DNA from: Lotus japonicus
Lineage: Eukaryota > Streptophyta > Magnoliopsida > Fabales > Fabaceae
Assembly (NCBI RefSeq): GCF_012489685.1
Contig: NC_080044.1
Location: 44,454,964-44,518,963, forward strand
DNA: 64,000 nucleotides
Direction of reading: 5' to 3'
Position 1 is the stretch's first letter, and the number at the start of each line of letters is the position of its first letter. The notes below the pieces were generated by a model. It saw only the letters and a program-made list of their open reading frames with translations, did not search any database and was not told the DNA's origin. Shown piece by piece: positions 53,171 to 64,000 of the stretch. The position numbers and the translations under genes are program-made.

Positions 53171-54750
53171 GAAGTCGCCACGAATGGAGGAAGCAACCAT
53201 GGAAAAATATTTGTGGGCTGATTGCTCAACTAAGCCCAAAACTTGGCCAAGTAAGCCTTGCGCTCAGCGTTGGTTATGTCACTCACTGGCCTACAGACAG
53301 AAAAAAAGCATACAAGGTCAGGTCATATCAAGTTTGTGCAAATGCAGAACTTGGGCTGTGGGGGTGAAGACCTGTAGTTGGAGAGACATGCTAGCGTGAC
53401 AGGCTTGGTGGTGACAGCAGGTTCCGGCGTCGCAAGAAGTAAGGGGCGCGACTGTAAATGGAAGAAGAAGCAAAATTTGGGTGATGGGGAAGTATTAAGG
53501 ACGTTCTTGATCGATCCATCTTGGTAGTAGTGTACAGTCGAACTACATGGCACTTATATTGAAAATCAAAAGATGCAGTTGTGGTAGCCTTGTCCTCCTC
53601 TAGCTTATGAACTTGGCTGGTCAATTGTGTCTTCGCAGATTTCAACAGCTTCCGCTCATTTTCCAGATCCACCTGCGCAACAACTTGGTCAGCTAGTTTC
53701 CTCTTTAAATCCTCCTTCTCAGTTGAGTCATGAAGGCGACTTTGCTTCATTGTTTGTAAAGCTAAATCAATTTGTCGACTTAAGAAGTCAACATGAATGG
53801 AGGTAGCAACCACTTGACTGTACATGGCATCCAGGCCAAGTTCTGTACAAATGACAACATCTCTAGAAAGAGTAAATAAGGTGTCGACATGATGATCAAA
53901 GGGGTAGTCCTCATCCCAAAGCAACATGGGAGGAGACACATTAGGAGCTAGAGGTGCCTTCTTTAGAACGTTGCTCCCCCTTTTTGGTCGGTCAGAGGAA
54001 TCATCAATCTAGTTAACTTTGCGCTTGAGGGAGTCGGTGCCAGACTTTGTTGCAACGGAGTCTTCTGATTGGGCCTTTGGGTTGTTGTTTGACTCTATGG
54101 GCTGATTTCTCAACTAAGCCTGAAACTTGGTGAAGTAGGCCTTGTGCTCAATGTTGGTCATGTCACTCATCTTGCCTACTAACAGAAAAAACAACACAAG
54201 GTCAGGTCATCAAAATCTACTTAAATGAAAGTTCATAAGAAATAGTTGTTACCCAGGTATTCCCGTAATGTTGTTGGCTAGTGCTCTAACAAAATTAGAT
54301 CTAAACAATTGACGGGTGGAAGAGACCTTCACCGCATTATTTTCAAGGTTATCTGGCATTTTTGCGCTGTGTAGTGGATCTGACCCCCAATATAAGGAAA
54401 TTTGCACATTCCCTTCTCATCCAGAGTCAGCTCAGGAAAACGGTGGGTCACTATAACTTCAAAAAAATTACTTAAAATACCAAAAGGATAGGGAAAAAAT
54501 AAACAAAATCTTACGGTCGGAAATGCTGTAAAGGGACACCCATCCAACATCAGGTTTGTTATCTTTCTTTGACTGAAAGAAGTAATAAAAGAGATCATTG
54601 ATTGGGACAATGTGGTGATAACCGCACCTCAAAGGCATGAATAAAGGCCCATCCGTTATGATGAAGTTGTAACGGAGCAACACGAAGGTGAGACAGAATC
54701 CTTGCATTGTTATTTCTCATCAAAGCTTGCATGCATTATGATGTGAACAT
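53163..54750 (-). pseudogene. Decayed antisense-ORF-type protein (related to 42019-44210), duplicated
   Basis: On the minus strand, near 54690-54640, LRVAPLQLHHNGWAFIHAFE matches the Transposase_28 block of the Tat antisense ORF (LNLAPCQLLPNAWGFIRCFE). FFQSKKDNKPDVGWVSLYS follows at 54575-54520. A coiled-coil half (53939-53560: KEDLKRKLADQVVAQVDLEN, then LTSQVHKLEEDKA) completes it. Part of the coding is repeated: 53163-53320 resembles 53777-53830 and 54098-54215. Stops and gaps are frequent. Its parent element would have run on the plus strand. Confidence 0.55.
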
Positions 54751-54933
54751 GTCATAGATTCCTTGCATTGTTATTTCTCTTCAAAGCTTACATGCTTGTT
54801 TAGATCATGATGCATGTAAGCTTTGAAGAGAAATAACAATGCAAGGAATCTATGACATGTTCACATCATAATGCATGTAAGCTTTGAAGAGAAATAACAA
54901 TGCAAGGAATCTATGACATGTTCACATCATAAT
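54696..54933. repeat. Near-perfect hairpin of four 61-bp units
   Basis: Two units on plus (54696-54756 and 54757-54795, partial) face two on minus (54812-54872, 54873-54933). The result is ~100-bp complementary arms around a 16-bp spacer (54796-54811). Unit start GATTCCTTGCATTGTTATTT. Confidence 0.9.
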
Positions 54934-55497
54934 GGAAATAAAGCCAATGGAAACAAAGCTTGAAAGACAGCTTTACATCCCTTCTAAACCAGTAAAAACG
55001 CAACAAGCAGGAGAAGGGAATCACACAAACAGCCCCACGAATTCAGCCAAGCCAGCTACAAAGAAAGGATGCAAGTCATAGGCTCGGAATTAGTAACATG
55101 TATTATTAATTAGCAAGAATATATACTAGTTCATTAGCAAGAATATATACTAGGCTCGAAATCTCATCCTCAAAAGCACAATCACGTGACCATTGCAAGA
55201 ATATACATTAGTCCTCAAAAGCAAAAGATAATAATGGCAAGAATCTTGTGAATTATATCAACGTGAATAACAAGAATATATACTAGTCTTCAAGAATCTC
55301 GTGACCATTGCATTCAGACTAAAGCTTTTTGTAATTAGCAAGAATATATATAAGTTACTCTCATAGTTACTCAATCTTTCTTGTCTTGCAATTCCACTTA
55401 AAGTTTCCACTTAAAGTTCCTACTAGTCTTGTTCCTCAATCTCCCTTGTCTTGCATTTTTTCCTACTTCTTTAGAAGCTACTCTTATCTTACAAAAT
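54934..55497 (+). repeat. Region with dispersed short direct repeats
   Basis: The string GCAAGAATATATACTAG and variants recur about six times between 55110 and 55350. CCTCAAAAGCA and CACTTAAAGTT also repeat. No gene is seen. It lies directly upstream of the plant-mobile-domain gene. Confidence 0.6.
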
Positions 55498-56309
55498 ATG
55501 GAACCTGACCCTGTAGATGGATCATTGTTGCACCGTCAGCATCAACATGTATCAAATTCAATATGGGATAACAAAGAAAGGTTTCTCAAGATAAGACATC
55601 GTCGCTTTAGTGAGTTACATTACAATGTAGATGGTCGTGTAATGCACTTAATAACCTTGACAGGTTTCGGTCTTGCCAGTTCTATTGAAGATGTCAATAT
55701 TGATCATCACCTGATAAATGCACTAGTTGAGAGGTGGAGGTCTGAGACCCATACCTTTCGTTTTCGTTATGGTGATGTCACTGTTACATTACAAGATGTC
55801 TGCTTGCAACTTGGCCTTCCCATAGAGGGTCAGGTAGTTACTGGGTTTCACATTGCTGATTGGGATAAAAAGTGTGAAGAACTGTTACGTATCGTTCTTG
55901 ATGAAGATAATCAAAAGGTCAATATGGTGAAAATTACTTGGTTGGAAAGCAATTTTGCAACACTTCCAGCTAATCCTACTAATGTTATCCTCGAACAACA
56001 TGCTCGAGCTCACATCATGATACTGATTGGTACTCTTGTTACTAGACACATCAGGGTCTCGAGTCCACTTGATTTATCCTCTACTTTTAGAAGATTTACC
56101 ATCTGCTCGCCAATACAGTTGGGGTTCAGCAGTTTTGGCTTGCTTATTCAGAGGTTGGGATGGAGCTAGTATTTCAACTACAAGCGACATCGGAGGATGC
56201 AAAATGTTGCTTCAATCATGGGCTTGGTATCGCATTCAACGTATTGCACCACAGATAATTAAGAGATTCGTTAAGTACGTGCCTCTAAATGAATTCTTCC
56301 CTCTCTTAC
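55498..56309 (+). pseudogene. Plant mobile domain (MAIN-like) protein, truncated
   Basis: From the ATG at 55498 the protein begins MEPDP and shows the plant mobile domain: HLITLTGFGLASSIEDVNID, INALVERWRSETHTF, then FGDVT-like FRYGDVTVTLQDVCLQLGLP. Around 56030-56050 the frame shifts. The following frame continues the domain (SARQYSWGSAVLACLFRGWD, then LQSWAWYRIQRIAP) until an LTR begins at 56310. PMD proteins occur as host genes (MAIN family, meristem maintenance) and inside transposons. Here it is broken by a frameshift and an insertion. Confidence 0.8.
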
Positions 56310-58824
56310 TGTAACGCCCCAAATTTCAAGGGTTACGGTAGTAACCTGATAAAATAAATATGCAATGTTTTCCAAATGATTTATAAACACGAGTATATTT
56401 TTTTCTTTTCAAATGTATTTCCAAAACATGTCATGCATACTCCCAACTACAAAGGGATTTACATCAAGCCTTGAACAAGGCGAGTACCCGAAACCCCAAA
56501 TATAAATTTATAATATCGTTATGCAAGCTTAAACCAATAATGGTTAGCTCTCTAACTCAAGGCTCTAACTCTACACCCGACTCTATTCTTCAAGTCTTCC
56601 ACGATTGTTCAAGTTCTCCCCTCCGACTCGTACGAAGGTTAAGCTTCATCGAAGATTCTCCAACTCCTAATAGCGTTAAGCGCCCCAACAACAAATAGCA
56701 AATAGAAAGAGTTAACTCCATGTCATTACCACGTATAAAAGGGAAAAGCATGCTATTCAAATTTAAGTGCATATCATGGCACATAAACTAGCAACTTAAT
56801 TCAAGATAGATGATGATATATATTCAACAATATAGATTTAAATCAACTATCAACAACCTCAACAATATTTCTACTCAGATATCAACAACTTCAACAATAT
56901 AACATCAAATCAAATATCGACAACCTCAACAATATAATCAATCCATATAACCCAATATATAAGTGCTCTGTAGTACAATTATGTGCTACTACCAAGACAA
57001 GTCAAATAAAAAAAAAATGTCTCGCAAGACGGGACAGTCACCTGGAACGAAAACCATTGATCTGCCACTTAATAACGCCACGAAGGCCACACAGTCGGTC
57101 AAATCAAAAGCGTCTCACAAGATGGGACAATCACGTGGAACGAAAACCACTGTTCTACCACTTAATAACGCCACGAAGGCCACACAGTCCGCCACGAAGG
57201 CCACACAGTCGGTCAAATAAAAAGCGTCTCGCAAGACGGGACAATCATGTGGAACGAAAACCATTGATCTGCCACTTAATAATGCCACGAAGGCCACACA
57301 GTCGGTCAAATCAAAAGCGTCTCGTAAGACGGGACAATCACGTGGAACGAAAACCACTGATCTGCCACTTAATAACGCCACGAAGGCCACACAGTCCGGC
57401 ACGAAGGCCACACAGTACAATCCAACAACGCATATGCACAAATATCAACAATTTCAAATCCAATAATCAAGACAGAGTAACCCTATGTTACTCTTAATAT
57501 CAACAAGCATTCGTCAATTCAGTTCCATATCCGCACAAACACACCAAGCTCTATTGAGCGATGAATCAATAATTCAGTGCTGGAAAACATAACAATGTCA
57601 TATCAACTAGAAAGCAGTAATGACAGAAACCAGTAAACGGCCGAAGCCTCTCAGAAATTGGAGACACACGTCTCAATAAGTTCACTCGGCCGAAGCCTCC
57701 AGAAAACATTTTCCCAGTTCAACACAACAGTCATAATCAAATGCCAATCAATTTAAACACCTTCATCTCAAACGCATGCAGTGCGATAAAAACATGCAAG
57801 ACTCAAAGACACTCTAAAACTGAGTTACCCTTACCTTAGCCAATTTCTCAATCCAAGCTCAACATCCCAGTCCAATCCAAAATAAAGCTCCCGAACCCAG
57901 CAAGTTCCCCGGCGTCCTCCTCAGTTGTGAACCCTCACCAATTGCTCCAAAGTCTCTTTCCTTAGCTCAACTCGTTCCAAACCTCGAGGCCTACGTATAG
58001 CAACTGTCAGCGCGATGATCAGGCAAGAAACGGCTAAAATCTTCCTCTCCCTCTCCTCCATTGAACTCGCGGCCACCATGGGTGAATGGTGAGGATTTTT
58101 GAGTTTTTCTCCTATTTATAGGAGATGGAAAACGCGGGAAAATGAAAATTTCGCGATTCCGACTTTTCCTGCGCATTCCTCCGTGAATTCTAAGAGAGGT
58201 TCTTGCGACAGAATTCCAGAACTCAAAACAGGTTTCTTGGAATTAAAGTAAACGATCTAATGTCGGTATGAATCGATTTAACCCGAAAAACTACTTTTTG
58301 CAGTTGATGTCGGATGAAGAAACTTCCTTCTGTAGAAAGGTCGAAAATATCAAAACAAATGGGTGTGCGCGTGTGGAATCTTCATTTGAAGCTCTGAATA
58401 GAAAAAATCTTCATCGACAGTTTACTTTAAGGTTCTTGAGCTATCAGGGATTCAGTTTCGCAAACTTTCGAGAATCGAAGTCGATCGTTCGTACATTCTA
58501 GAGTTTCGTGTCGAAACACTCGTCAGGGAAAGGAATAAGAGAAATTCTTATAATCCTCTGAATATTTTTGAATTCCACTTCTACAGTGCTTTAAGAGAGG
58601 ATTAGCCTTTTACTAAGGCTTTCGCCCTAAGGCGGAAGTGAATAAAGCTCGTGCTATAATCTATAACGACTATAGAACTATTCTTAACCATTTCCTGAAC
58701 TTTCTTCTTCATAATGCTAATCCAAACATTAAACACAAGTCAAGTTCCCCTCGCGCTTACACAAAACCCTATGCGTGAGTTGGAAATTAATTATTTATTT
58801 AATTCTAAAATCCTGGGTCTTACA
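56310..58824 (-). repeat. 3' LTR of a Tekay-like Ty3/gypsy element
   Basis: 2515 bp bounded by TGTAACGCC and GGTCTTACA. On the minus strand it starts TGTAAGACCCAGGATTTTAG, directly after a G-rich polypurine tract and sequence TTTCGAGGACGAAAC, which marks the end of pol in this clade. The five bases before it are CTTAC. The partner LTR is not in the window. It shares blocks with 36366-40370. Confidence 0.75.
57019..57420. repeat. Four tandem ~93-bp repeats in the LTR
   Basis: Units begin at 57019, 57112, 57225 and 57319, each with CGTCTCGCAAGACGGGAC or a close variant. Units 2 and 4 contain a further 20-bp duplication (GCCACGAAGGCCACACAGTC). The open frames here are by-products of the repeat. 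Confidence 0.9.
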
Positions 58825-60679
58825 ATACTACCCCCCAAAAAGAAAGTTTCGTCCTCGAAACTTGGCGTCAAAGAAAAGCTCAGGAATAACATTCCCTCAC
58901 ATTCCCTTCCACCCTACAAGTAGCGTTAGAACGCATCCCAAAACTGGGAGACGTCACAACCAATTCACCTCAGGGTGACATACACGACAAAAACAACACC
59001 TAGATATCTATCAATCATCCTCGAATAGGCATGGATATTAGGCTCAGGCTAGTGTTCTAAGCACCATGATTCAAAACCTAACTCAAACGCTACATGAACA
59101 ATCAGACAAGTGTCGTCATGCAATCATGCTAGTACTATTCTAAACTCATCACAAGCTTCTCCTACCAACAGTCTCACACTCAATATCTATTGACCAATAG
59201 CTCATAAGAAAATTACCATCTCAGAATCTAACAATCCATCAAAGAATCTCCTTTTCGAACTACCTCCATTCAAACCATAAAGTCAACCTTCCACTTAGTC
59301 ACAACTAAAATCACTAACCTTCTTATTCATCCATGGTTCTCAACTTACAAAATCAATCTTGACCCAAAGATTCTAATTCAACTCAGCAAATCTCAGTCGT
59401 TAATCTTAGCATGTTTCTCTGAAATTCAAAATCTTTGTTTGATCAACACTTATTCCTCTAGAGTCTAACTAGGCGGTAATCCATTAAGTCTAGCCTCTTA
59501 GTGCAATTAGCACGAAGTCACATAACCTATGGGTTCAAAACTTTCGAAAGAATACTTAAGACTCTTCAACATTGAATCTCTTGACTCAGTCTATCTCTAC
59601 TTAGAGCAATCACGTGAACCAACTACTTAATGACTATCCGACAATCAAAAACTTCCATACTGATGCACTATCATTGAAGACGACCAAAGACAAAGCTTCT
59701 AACACTAAACGAGACTTCGAGATTCTCCTTAAGTCATACCACGAGGATTCAACACTAAGGCTTGGGCTAAGACGAAGGAGATTCCAATATTTCTTCTCTC
59801 CTTAATCAACCTTAAGGACATAAGTCCTAGTCATCAATTAATCGCTTAACTACATTAAAGTCATCAACTTCCAAATATTGAAATTTTAATCCTCTACCAT
59901 CAAGTGCTTATGATAGAATCCTTAAACTCCTCAAAACTCACGATTCAGCCCTAAGGTACATTTCCAACGTCAGACTTCTGACATAACTTAACTTACTCGA
60001 ATCAAACCATCCTCAAGGTTTTGTTCACACTTAGGCTCTTGGTGACCTATCCACTTATAAAAACTTCAAGTCTTCAACTCAATACTAGAACTTCCTTCCC
60101 TAGTCTTGTTACTCCTACGTCAATCAAATTCTTAGATTCCTCCCCAAAATCGGAATATCTCTAAGTCTCAAACACTTAAGACAAGAATTTCCTAGACTTA
60201 AAGTCTGAACATTCACCAAGTTTGGACCTCTATTGTCCTTTTACTCTCTCCTACACTTCTCAAGTGGAAAACCACTTCTTAAACTACAACTTATCAGCAA
60301 GGATGATCAAGTACTTAACACAAACTTATCTTTCAAACTCGACTAACCAACGATCACTCCAATCAATCCTCTTATCATAGTCCATGCCAACTGTGATTCC
60401 AAATATTAACCCCTCAATATTAAGTTGATCAGGCTCAATATCTTACGGATGAAAATTCAGAAAAATAACTCACTAGTAAGGCCAACGAGTCTATCTCATC
60501 AAGTGGTCACATCTAAACTAAGATCATCTCTTAATCTACTCAATCTCTAACAACTTCATCTAGAAGAAGTACAACCTTAATTCCTGGAATTCATACAATA
60601 TCCCATTAGGATTCATTCTTAGCTTCTATATCTCCTTACGCTTATTTGTATAAAACAACTTCTAGGCTTAGCAACTTCT
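58825..60679 (-). mobile_element. Non-coding interior next to the Tekay-like LTR
   Basis: Polypurine tract at about 58829-58842 (C-run on plus) and FEDE-like pol-end remnant, then 1.8 kb without any open pol domain in either strand. It looks like a non-autonomous or heavily decayed element interior. Its junction with the gag at about 60710 is unclear. Confidence 0.45.
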
Positions 60680-61513
60680 CTAAACCTTATACACTGTCTT
60701 AATCATCACAAGCCGGTCAGCTTTTCTAACCTTCTGCATGTGGCTCGCTTCCTCACCCTGTATCCGTTTTTTTGCCAGCGTCACCCTCGTCGCCCTCTCT
60801 TGCTTCCTCTTGTGTACTTTAGTTTCTTCTTCCAGGATATAGCCTTCCGCTCGAGCTCGGACTTCCGCCATTGAGCATGCCCGCTCCCTACGTAATCCGC
60901 AACTAAAATTCCCTCGGGACAAACCCCTTTTGAAAGCGCACACGCACATGCGTGGCTCCAGTTCCTCGAACCTCGCGGATGCGGCACTGTATCGCTTCAC
61001 ATACTGCTTCAAGGTTTCGCGCTCGCGCTGCCGAATATCAAACAAGTCATCAACCGTTCTTGCGGAGAAATGGTTAAGGAATTTCAATGAGAAATCACGG
61101 AACTTGGCTAGGGATCCTTGAGGCAAGGTCATAAACCAGTCCATAGCCACTCCTCGGAATGTGGATGAAAACATTTTACATCTTACAGCGTCAGAGACCG
61201 AGCTCATCGCCATCTCTGCATTAAAATGAAGCAAATGATCTTGTGGATCAGTGTTCCCATTGTACGTTCTCAACGCGAGGTGTGTCATACCGTTCGACAC
61301 AGTCACCTCTCGCACTGCCGCCGAGAAAGGTTTGACCTCAACAGCGGCCTCAGCTTCCTCTTCTTCTTGATTCCACTCATTTTGCAACTGTAAATCACTG
61401 CTTAAAGCACGGCGTGCCTCTGCACGGCGATGCCTATCCAATCTCGCAGTGCGCGGGGAAGAAATGTAGCCTCGCTCCGGCTCCTTGCCATGCCGCTGGC
61501 GAGAAGGCTCCAT
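60680..61513 (-). pseudogene. Tat-like Gag, truncated
   Basis: 277 codons from the ATG at 61513. An Arg/Glu-rich start is followed by Retrotrans_gag: LALRTYNGNTDPQDHLLHFN, FRGVAMDWFMTLP, then IRQRERETLKQYVKRYSAAS. It lines up with the Gag at 48591-49937 (YGGDTDPIDHLRYF, KGVAMTWF). The protein ends shortly after the domain, and no zinc knuckle, protease or RT follows. The original sequence seems cut near 60710. Confidence 0.75.
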
Positions 61514-61742
61514 CAGGCTCCGCTGCCTAACCGAGAATTCAATAGCAAGTACCTGAATCGCACAGGTTTCCACAGAAAATTGAACTTCTCCCTATCAAAT
61601 TACGAGTCACGCAGGGTCTATATCACGATCTTCCAAGAAAGCTGAAAAGGAAATCGTAATAGAGTAACGAGCTTCGCGTAACCAAATCGTGATCCATGTG
61701 GTCCGGGAATCGAAATATACCGTTCCCCACAAACGGCGCCAA

Positions 61743-62065
61743 TGTTCCGGTCAAGAACATAGAATCAAGGCATGGTGCCTAGAGTGTGTGGAGTATGATC
61801 GGGAATCTTAGAGAGATGAACTCCTAACTGTTTAGAGAGAGAAAATATAACTGAATTTCAATGTTGTTATTGCCAAAATAAGCTAAGAGTCCCTTACAAT
61901 TGGTATTCCCCTCCTATTTATAGGGGCTGAGTCGGGTCTCCGCGCCTTTAGTCTGTTTAAATGGGCCAGTTGAGCCTCGGGGTGCGAGGCCCAAAAGACC
62001 TGGGTCTGTCCCGCGCTTGAGTGTAAGCATCCTGGGCGAGGGACCCTGGGGTCTCGCCCAGTCCA
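61743..62065 (-). repeat. 5' LTR of the second Tat-like element
   Basis: On the minus strand this region ends ..CCGGAACA, followed by the primer-binding-site string TTGGCGCCGTTTGTGGGG (61725-61742), as in the Tat element at 50005. A TATA-like CCTATTTATAGGGG lies near 61912-61925. The far edge (GTCCA at 62061-62065) is guessed by analogy with the first Tat LTR. Confidence 0.6.
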
Positions 62066-62792
62066 AAGTCCTTAGAGCTGCAGTGATGTTGTTGCTGTTT
62101 TTTTTTTCTTTTTTTTCTTCTTCTTCTAGTTTTACATGTTTCCTTGTTCCGGTGTTTACGCACAAGGCCTGCTTTTCTTTCTCTTTTTTATCTTGCTGTT
62201 GTTTCTTTTTGTTTTCTTTATGCTGTTGTAAGATTTTTTTCTTTATGCTGTTGTAAGATACTATGTTCTTGATCATAATTTGGGTTATCACTTACTGTGT
62301 TTTTTAATATATTTCCCTTTTGGTTTTCCAAAAAAGTTGTTGGTTGATATGCATTTTGCTCATTGTTCATTTTTTGTTCTAATAATTCTCGTAATTTTGC
62401 TAATAGACTAATGCTATTGAAGTGGGAGAATGTTGGATTTTTTATATTATGTGGATTAGCCATAATCAATTAATCGAAATTTTTATTATATTGGTCAGAG
62501 AAATTATAATAGATTATATTGCTTAACGATCAAATTGATGAATATTGACATAAAAAAAACCTCATGAGAGAAAAAGTAAGGATTCATTTAAATAATTAAA
62601 TAGTAAGTGGACGGAAAGAACCGACGATTAATTGACAAACATGTTATACCTAAAAATTGTTACCTTACCTTTTTTGGACGAATCATATAACACAACAATA
62701 AGGCTAATGGATTTAAATTACAATTAATATTATTAATATGATCGAAAAATGTTATATATATATAAGACATTATAGGCTCTAAAGTTGAAAAT

Positions 62793-62830
<38 letters not shown>

Positions 62831-64000
62831 ATTGAAATACTCGAAAAAGGTGGGAATACTCGAAATTGAAATATGTAATTGACTTTATTATTAGGCTTAT
62901 TATTTGAAAAAAAAATAGGATGTCACGTCCCTGCTCGAACTTGAATCGAGATGCTTCAGAACTGAATCCTAGGAGTAGTGTATCTACTGATTTTAGCGTA
63001 ATAGCAGCTTATATAAACTCATAAGAACCAATTTTTTATCCAAATAAATCTGTGAGATTGAAAGAATAAATTAAGTGAAATGTTTTTTTTACTTTGATAT
63101 ATAATAAAATTTTCAGTAAATAGAATGATAATCAATTTTAAATTTTAAATCTAGAATATTGAATATAGACATTTATTTAATACTATATATATAAGAATAG
63201 TTTTTAAAATACTCTTTGACTATAACTAATTAATATTTTTTGCAATATTTCTATTTGTTAAAAAATGTGGGACTTTTCCGTGAAATTGAATAGCCCTAAT
63301 AAAATAATTTCAATGCTATCATAGATTCCTCTTTTTCAAAAAAAAAAACGAATGATTTAATTTTTGGTATAGAAGTCCACTTTTATAGAATTGCGATTGA
63401 ACCAATTTTTTTTTGTGCCTATATTTCAATGTGAAAGACATTTATTTGTTCTATAATTGATTATTAACAGTTGTAATACATTCGTTGTTTAGTTCATAAT
63501 TTGAACCGATATTTATGAATAAATAAAAAAATATTAATATTAATTTAATACTAGTTGCTTTATTTGATTTATTAAAATGAATGAATGTTTACAACTATGT
63601 AAATGGAGATTATGGTCATGTGTAGAAGAAATTATTGAAGGAAAAAAAAATAGTGAATGAAAGGATTCAACAATCACGGGATCCCAAGTGCAAGGAATTT
63701 CAATGTCATATATTGGTGTATATATTTTTCTTTAAGCCTTATTGTTTTAGGCTCCATTACTAGTGGATTCATTATGTAAAAGTTTTACCTGGCTTGACTT
63801 TGTTGTCAACTATTTTACCCAGTATCTCATTTTCTTAACTTGTAAGGCGACCGACATAGGCATGGCCATGCAGATTCTCAGCTGGTTTAGTTTTGATTGG
63901 TATAATTTTTTATTGAGGGTAATTTGGATAACTTTTCCGCTTTACTAAACTCGGATAAGTAATCTCGAGTGTTATCGTGTTTTTTCGGGGTCCCTTTTCA
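62066..64000. other. AT-rich DNA without recognised genes
   Basis: It contains a T/CT-rich tract (62096-62130), a direct duplication of TTTCTTTATGCTGTTGTAAG (about 62214 and 62236) and a (TA)n run at about 62795-62827. No protein domain or RNA gene is supported. Short ORFs occur at chance level. Confidence 0.5.

Noticed and set aside
57057..57497. ORFs of 108-146 codons with repeated protein blocks
   Set aside because: They follow directly from the 93-bp tandem DNA repeat, and both strands and several frames are open.
62930..63010. tRNA-like or organelle-like stretch containing CTCGAACTTGAATCGAGA
   Set aside because: A short inverted match exists, but I cannot form a cloverleaf or identify an anticodon, and no organelle gene could be recognised.
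1..64000. CRISPR arrays, bacterial operons or phage genes
   Set aside because: No spaced direct repeats of that kind and no prokaryotic gene layout. All signals are of a plant nuclear genome.

Overview
This is nuclear DNA of a flowering plant. Genes have GT-AG introns, the intergenic DNA is AT-rich, and most of the window is nested plant transposons. The three host genes (an RLCK-VII kinase, a plant-specific NPSN-type SNARE and a FAS1/arabinogalactan protein) are land-plant families. The repeat types fit a dicot, perhaps a legume, but the species is an inference I cannot prove from the sequence.

Layout. 1-9.6 kb: an internally deleted LINE (7-1279), a PIF/Harbinger transposon with both of its genes (2658-7530, TSD TAT), and a decayed LINE RNase H region split by a short hAT-type element (8096-9190, 8-bp TSD). 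10.1-13.3 kb: a four-exon PBL19-like kinase gene. 13.7-19.9 kb: a long-terminal-inverted-repeat element split by a young Reina-like Ty3/gypsy chromovirus (14159-19474, TSD GAATT, LTRs differing at one base that I could see). 21.05-25.03 kb: a ten-exon NPSN11-like SNARE gene on the minus strand. 25.4-27.3 kb: a Stowaway-type element split by a MULE with a 9-bp TSD. 29.1-29.6 kb: a second, small MULE-like element. 30.0-30.8 kb: a FAS1-domain gene on the minus strand. 31.7-35.8 kb: a second member of the hAT-type family (TSD ATACCAAC), split by a 5'-truncated LINE.

35.9-64 kb is a TE graveyard. It holds a LINE fragment split by a 4-kb solo-LTR-like element (36366-40370, TSD TACAT) that carries a 225-codon ORF. 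It also holds a 9.3-kb Tat-lineage Ty3/gypsy element on the minus strand (41040-50339, TSD CTATT) with an antisense gene between pol and the 3' LTR. Next come a 2.6-kb fold-back (50559-53170), decayed copies of a related antisense-ORF protein, a 100-bp-arm hairpin, and a plant-mobile-domain gene cut by a 2.5-kb LTR. Last are a largely non-coding retroelement interior, a Tat-like gag with its 5' LTR, and AT-rich DNA without recognisable genes.

The three host genes look intact and unrelated in function: immune/cytoplasmic kinase signalling, membrane fusion, and cell-surface glycoprotein. There is no operon-like logic. The main biology is serial nested transposition, which target-site duplications date in relative order. 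The most unusual pieces are the antisense ORF in the Tat element, the LTR-borne ORF and the long inverted duplications that could yield double-stranded RNA.
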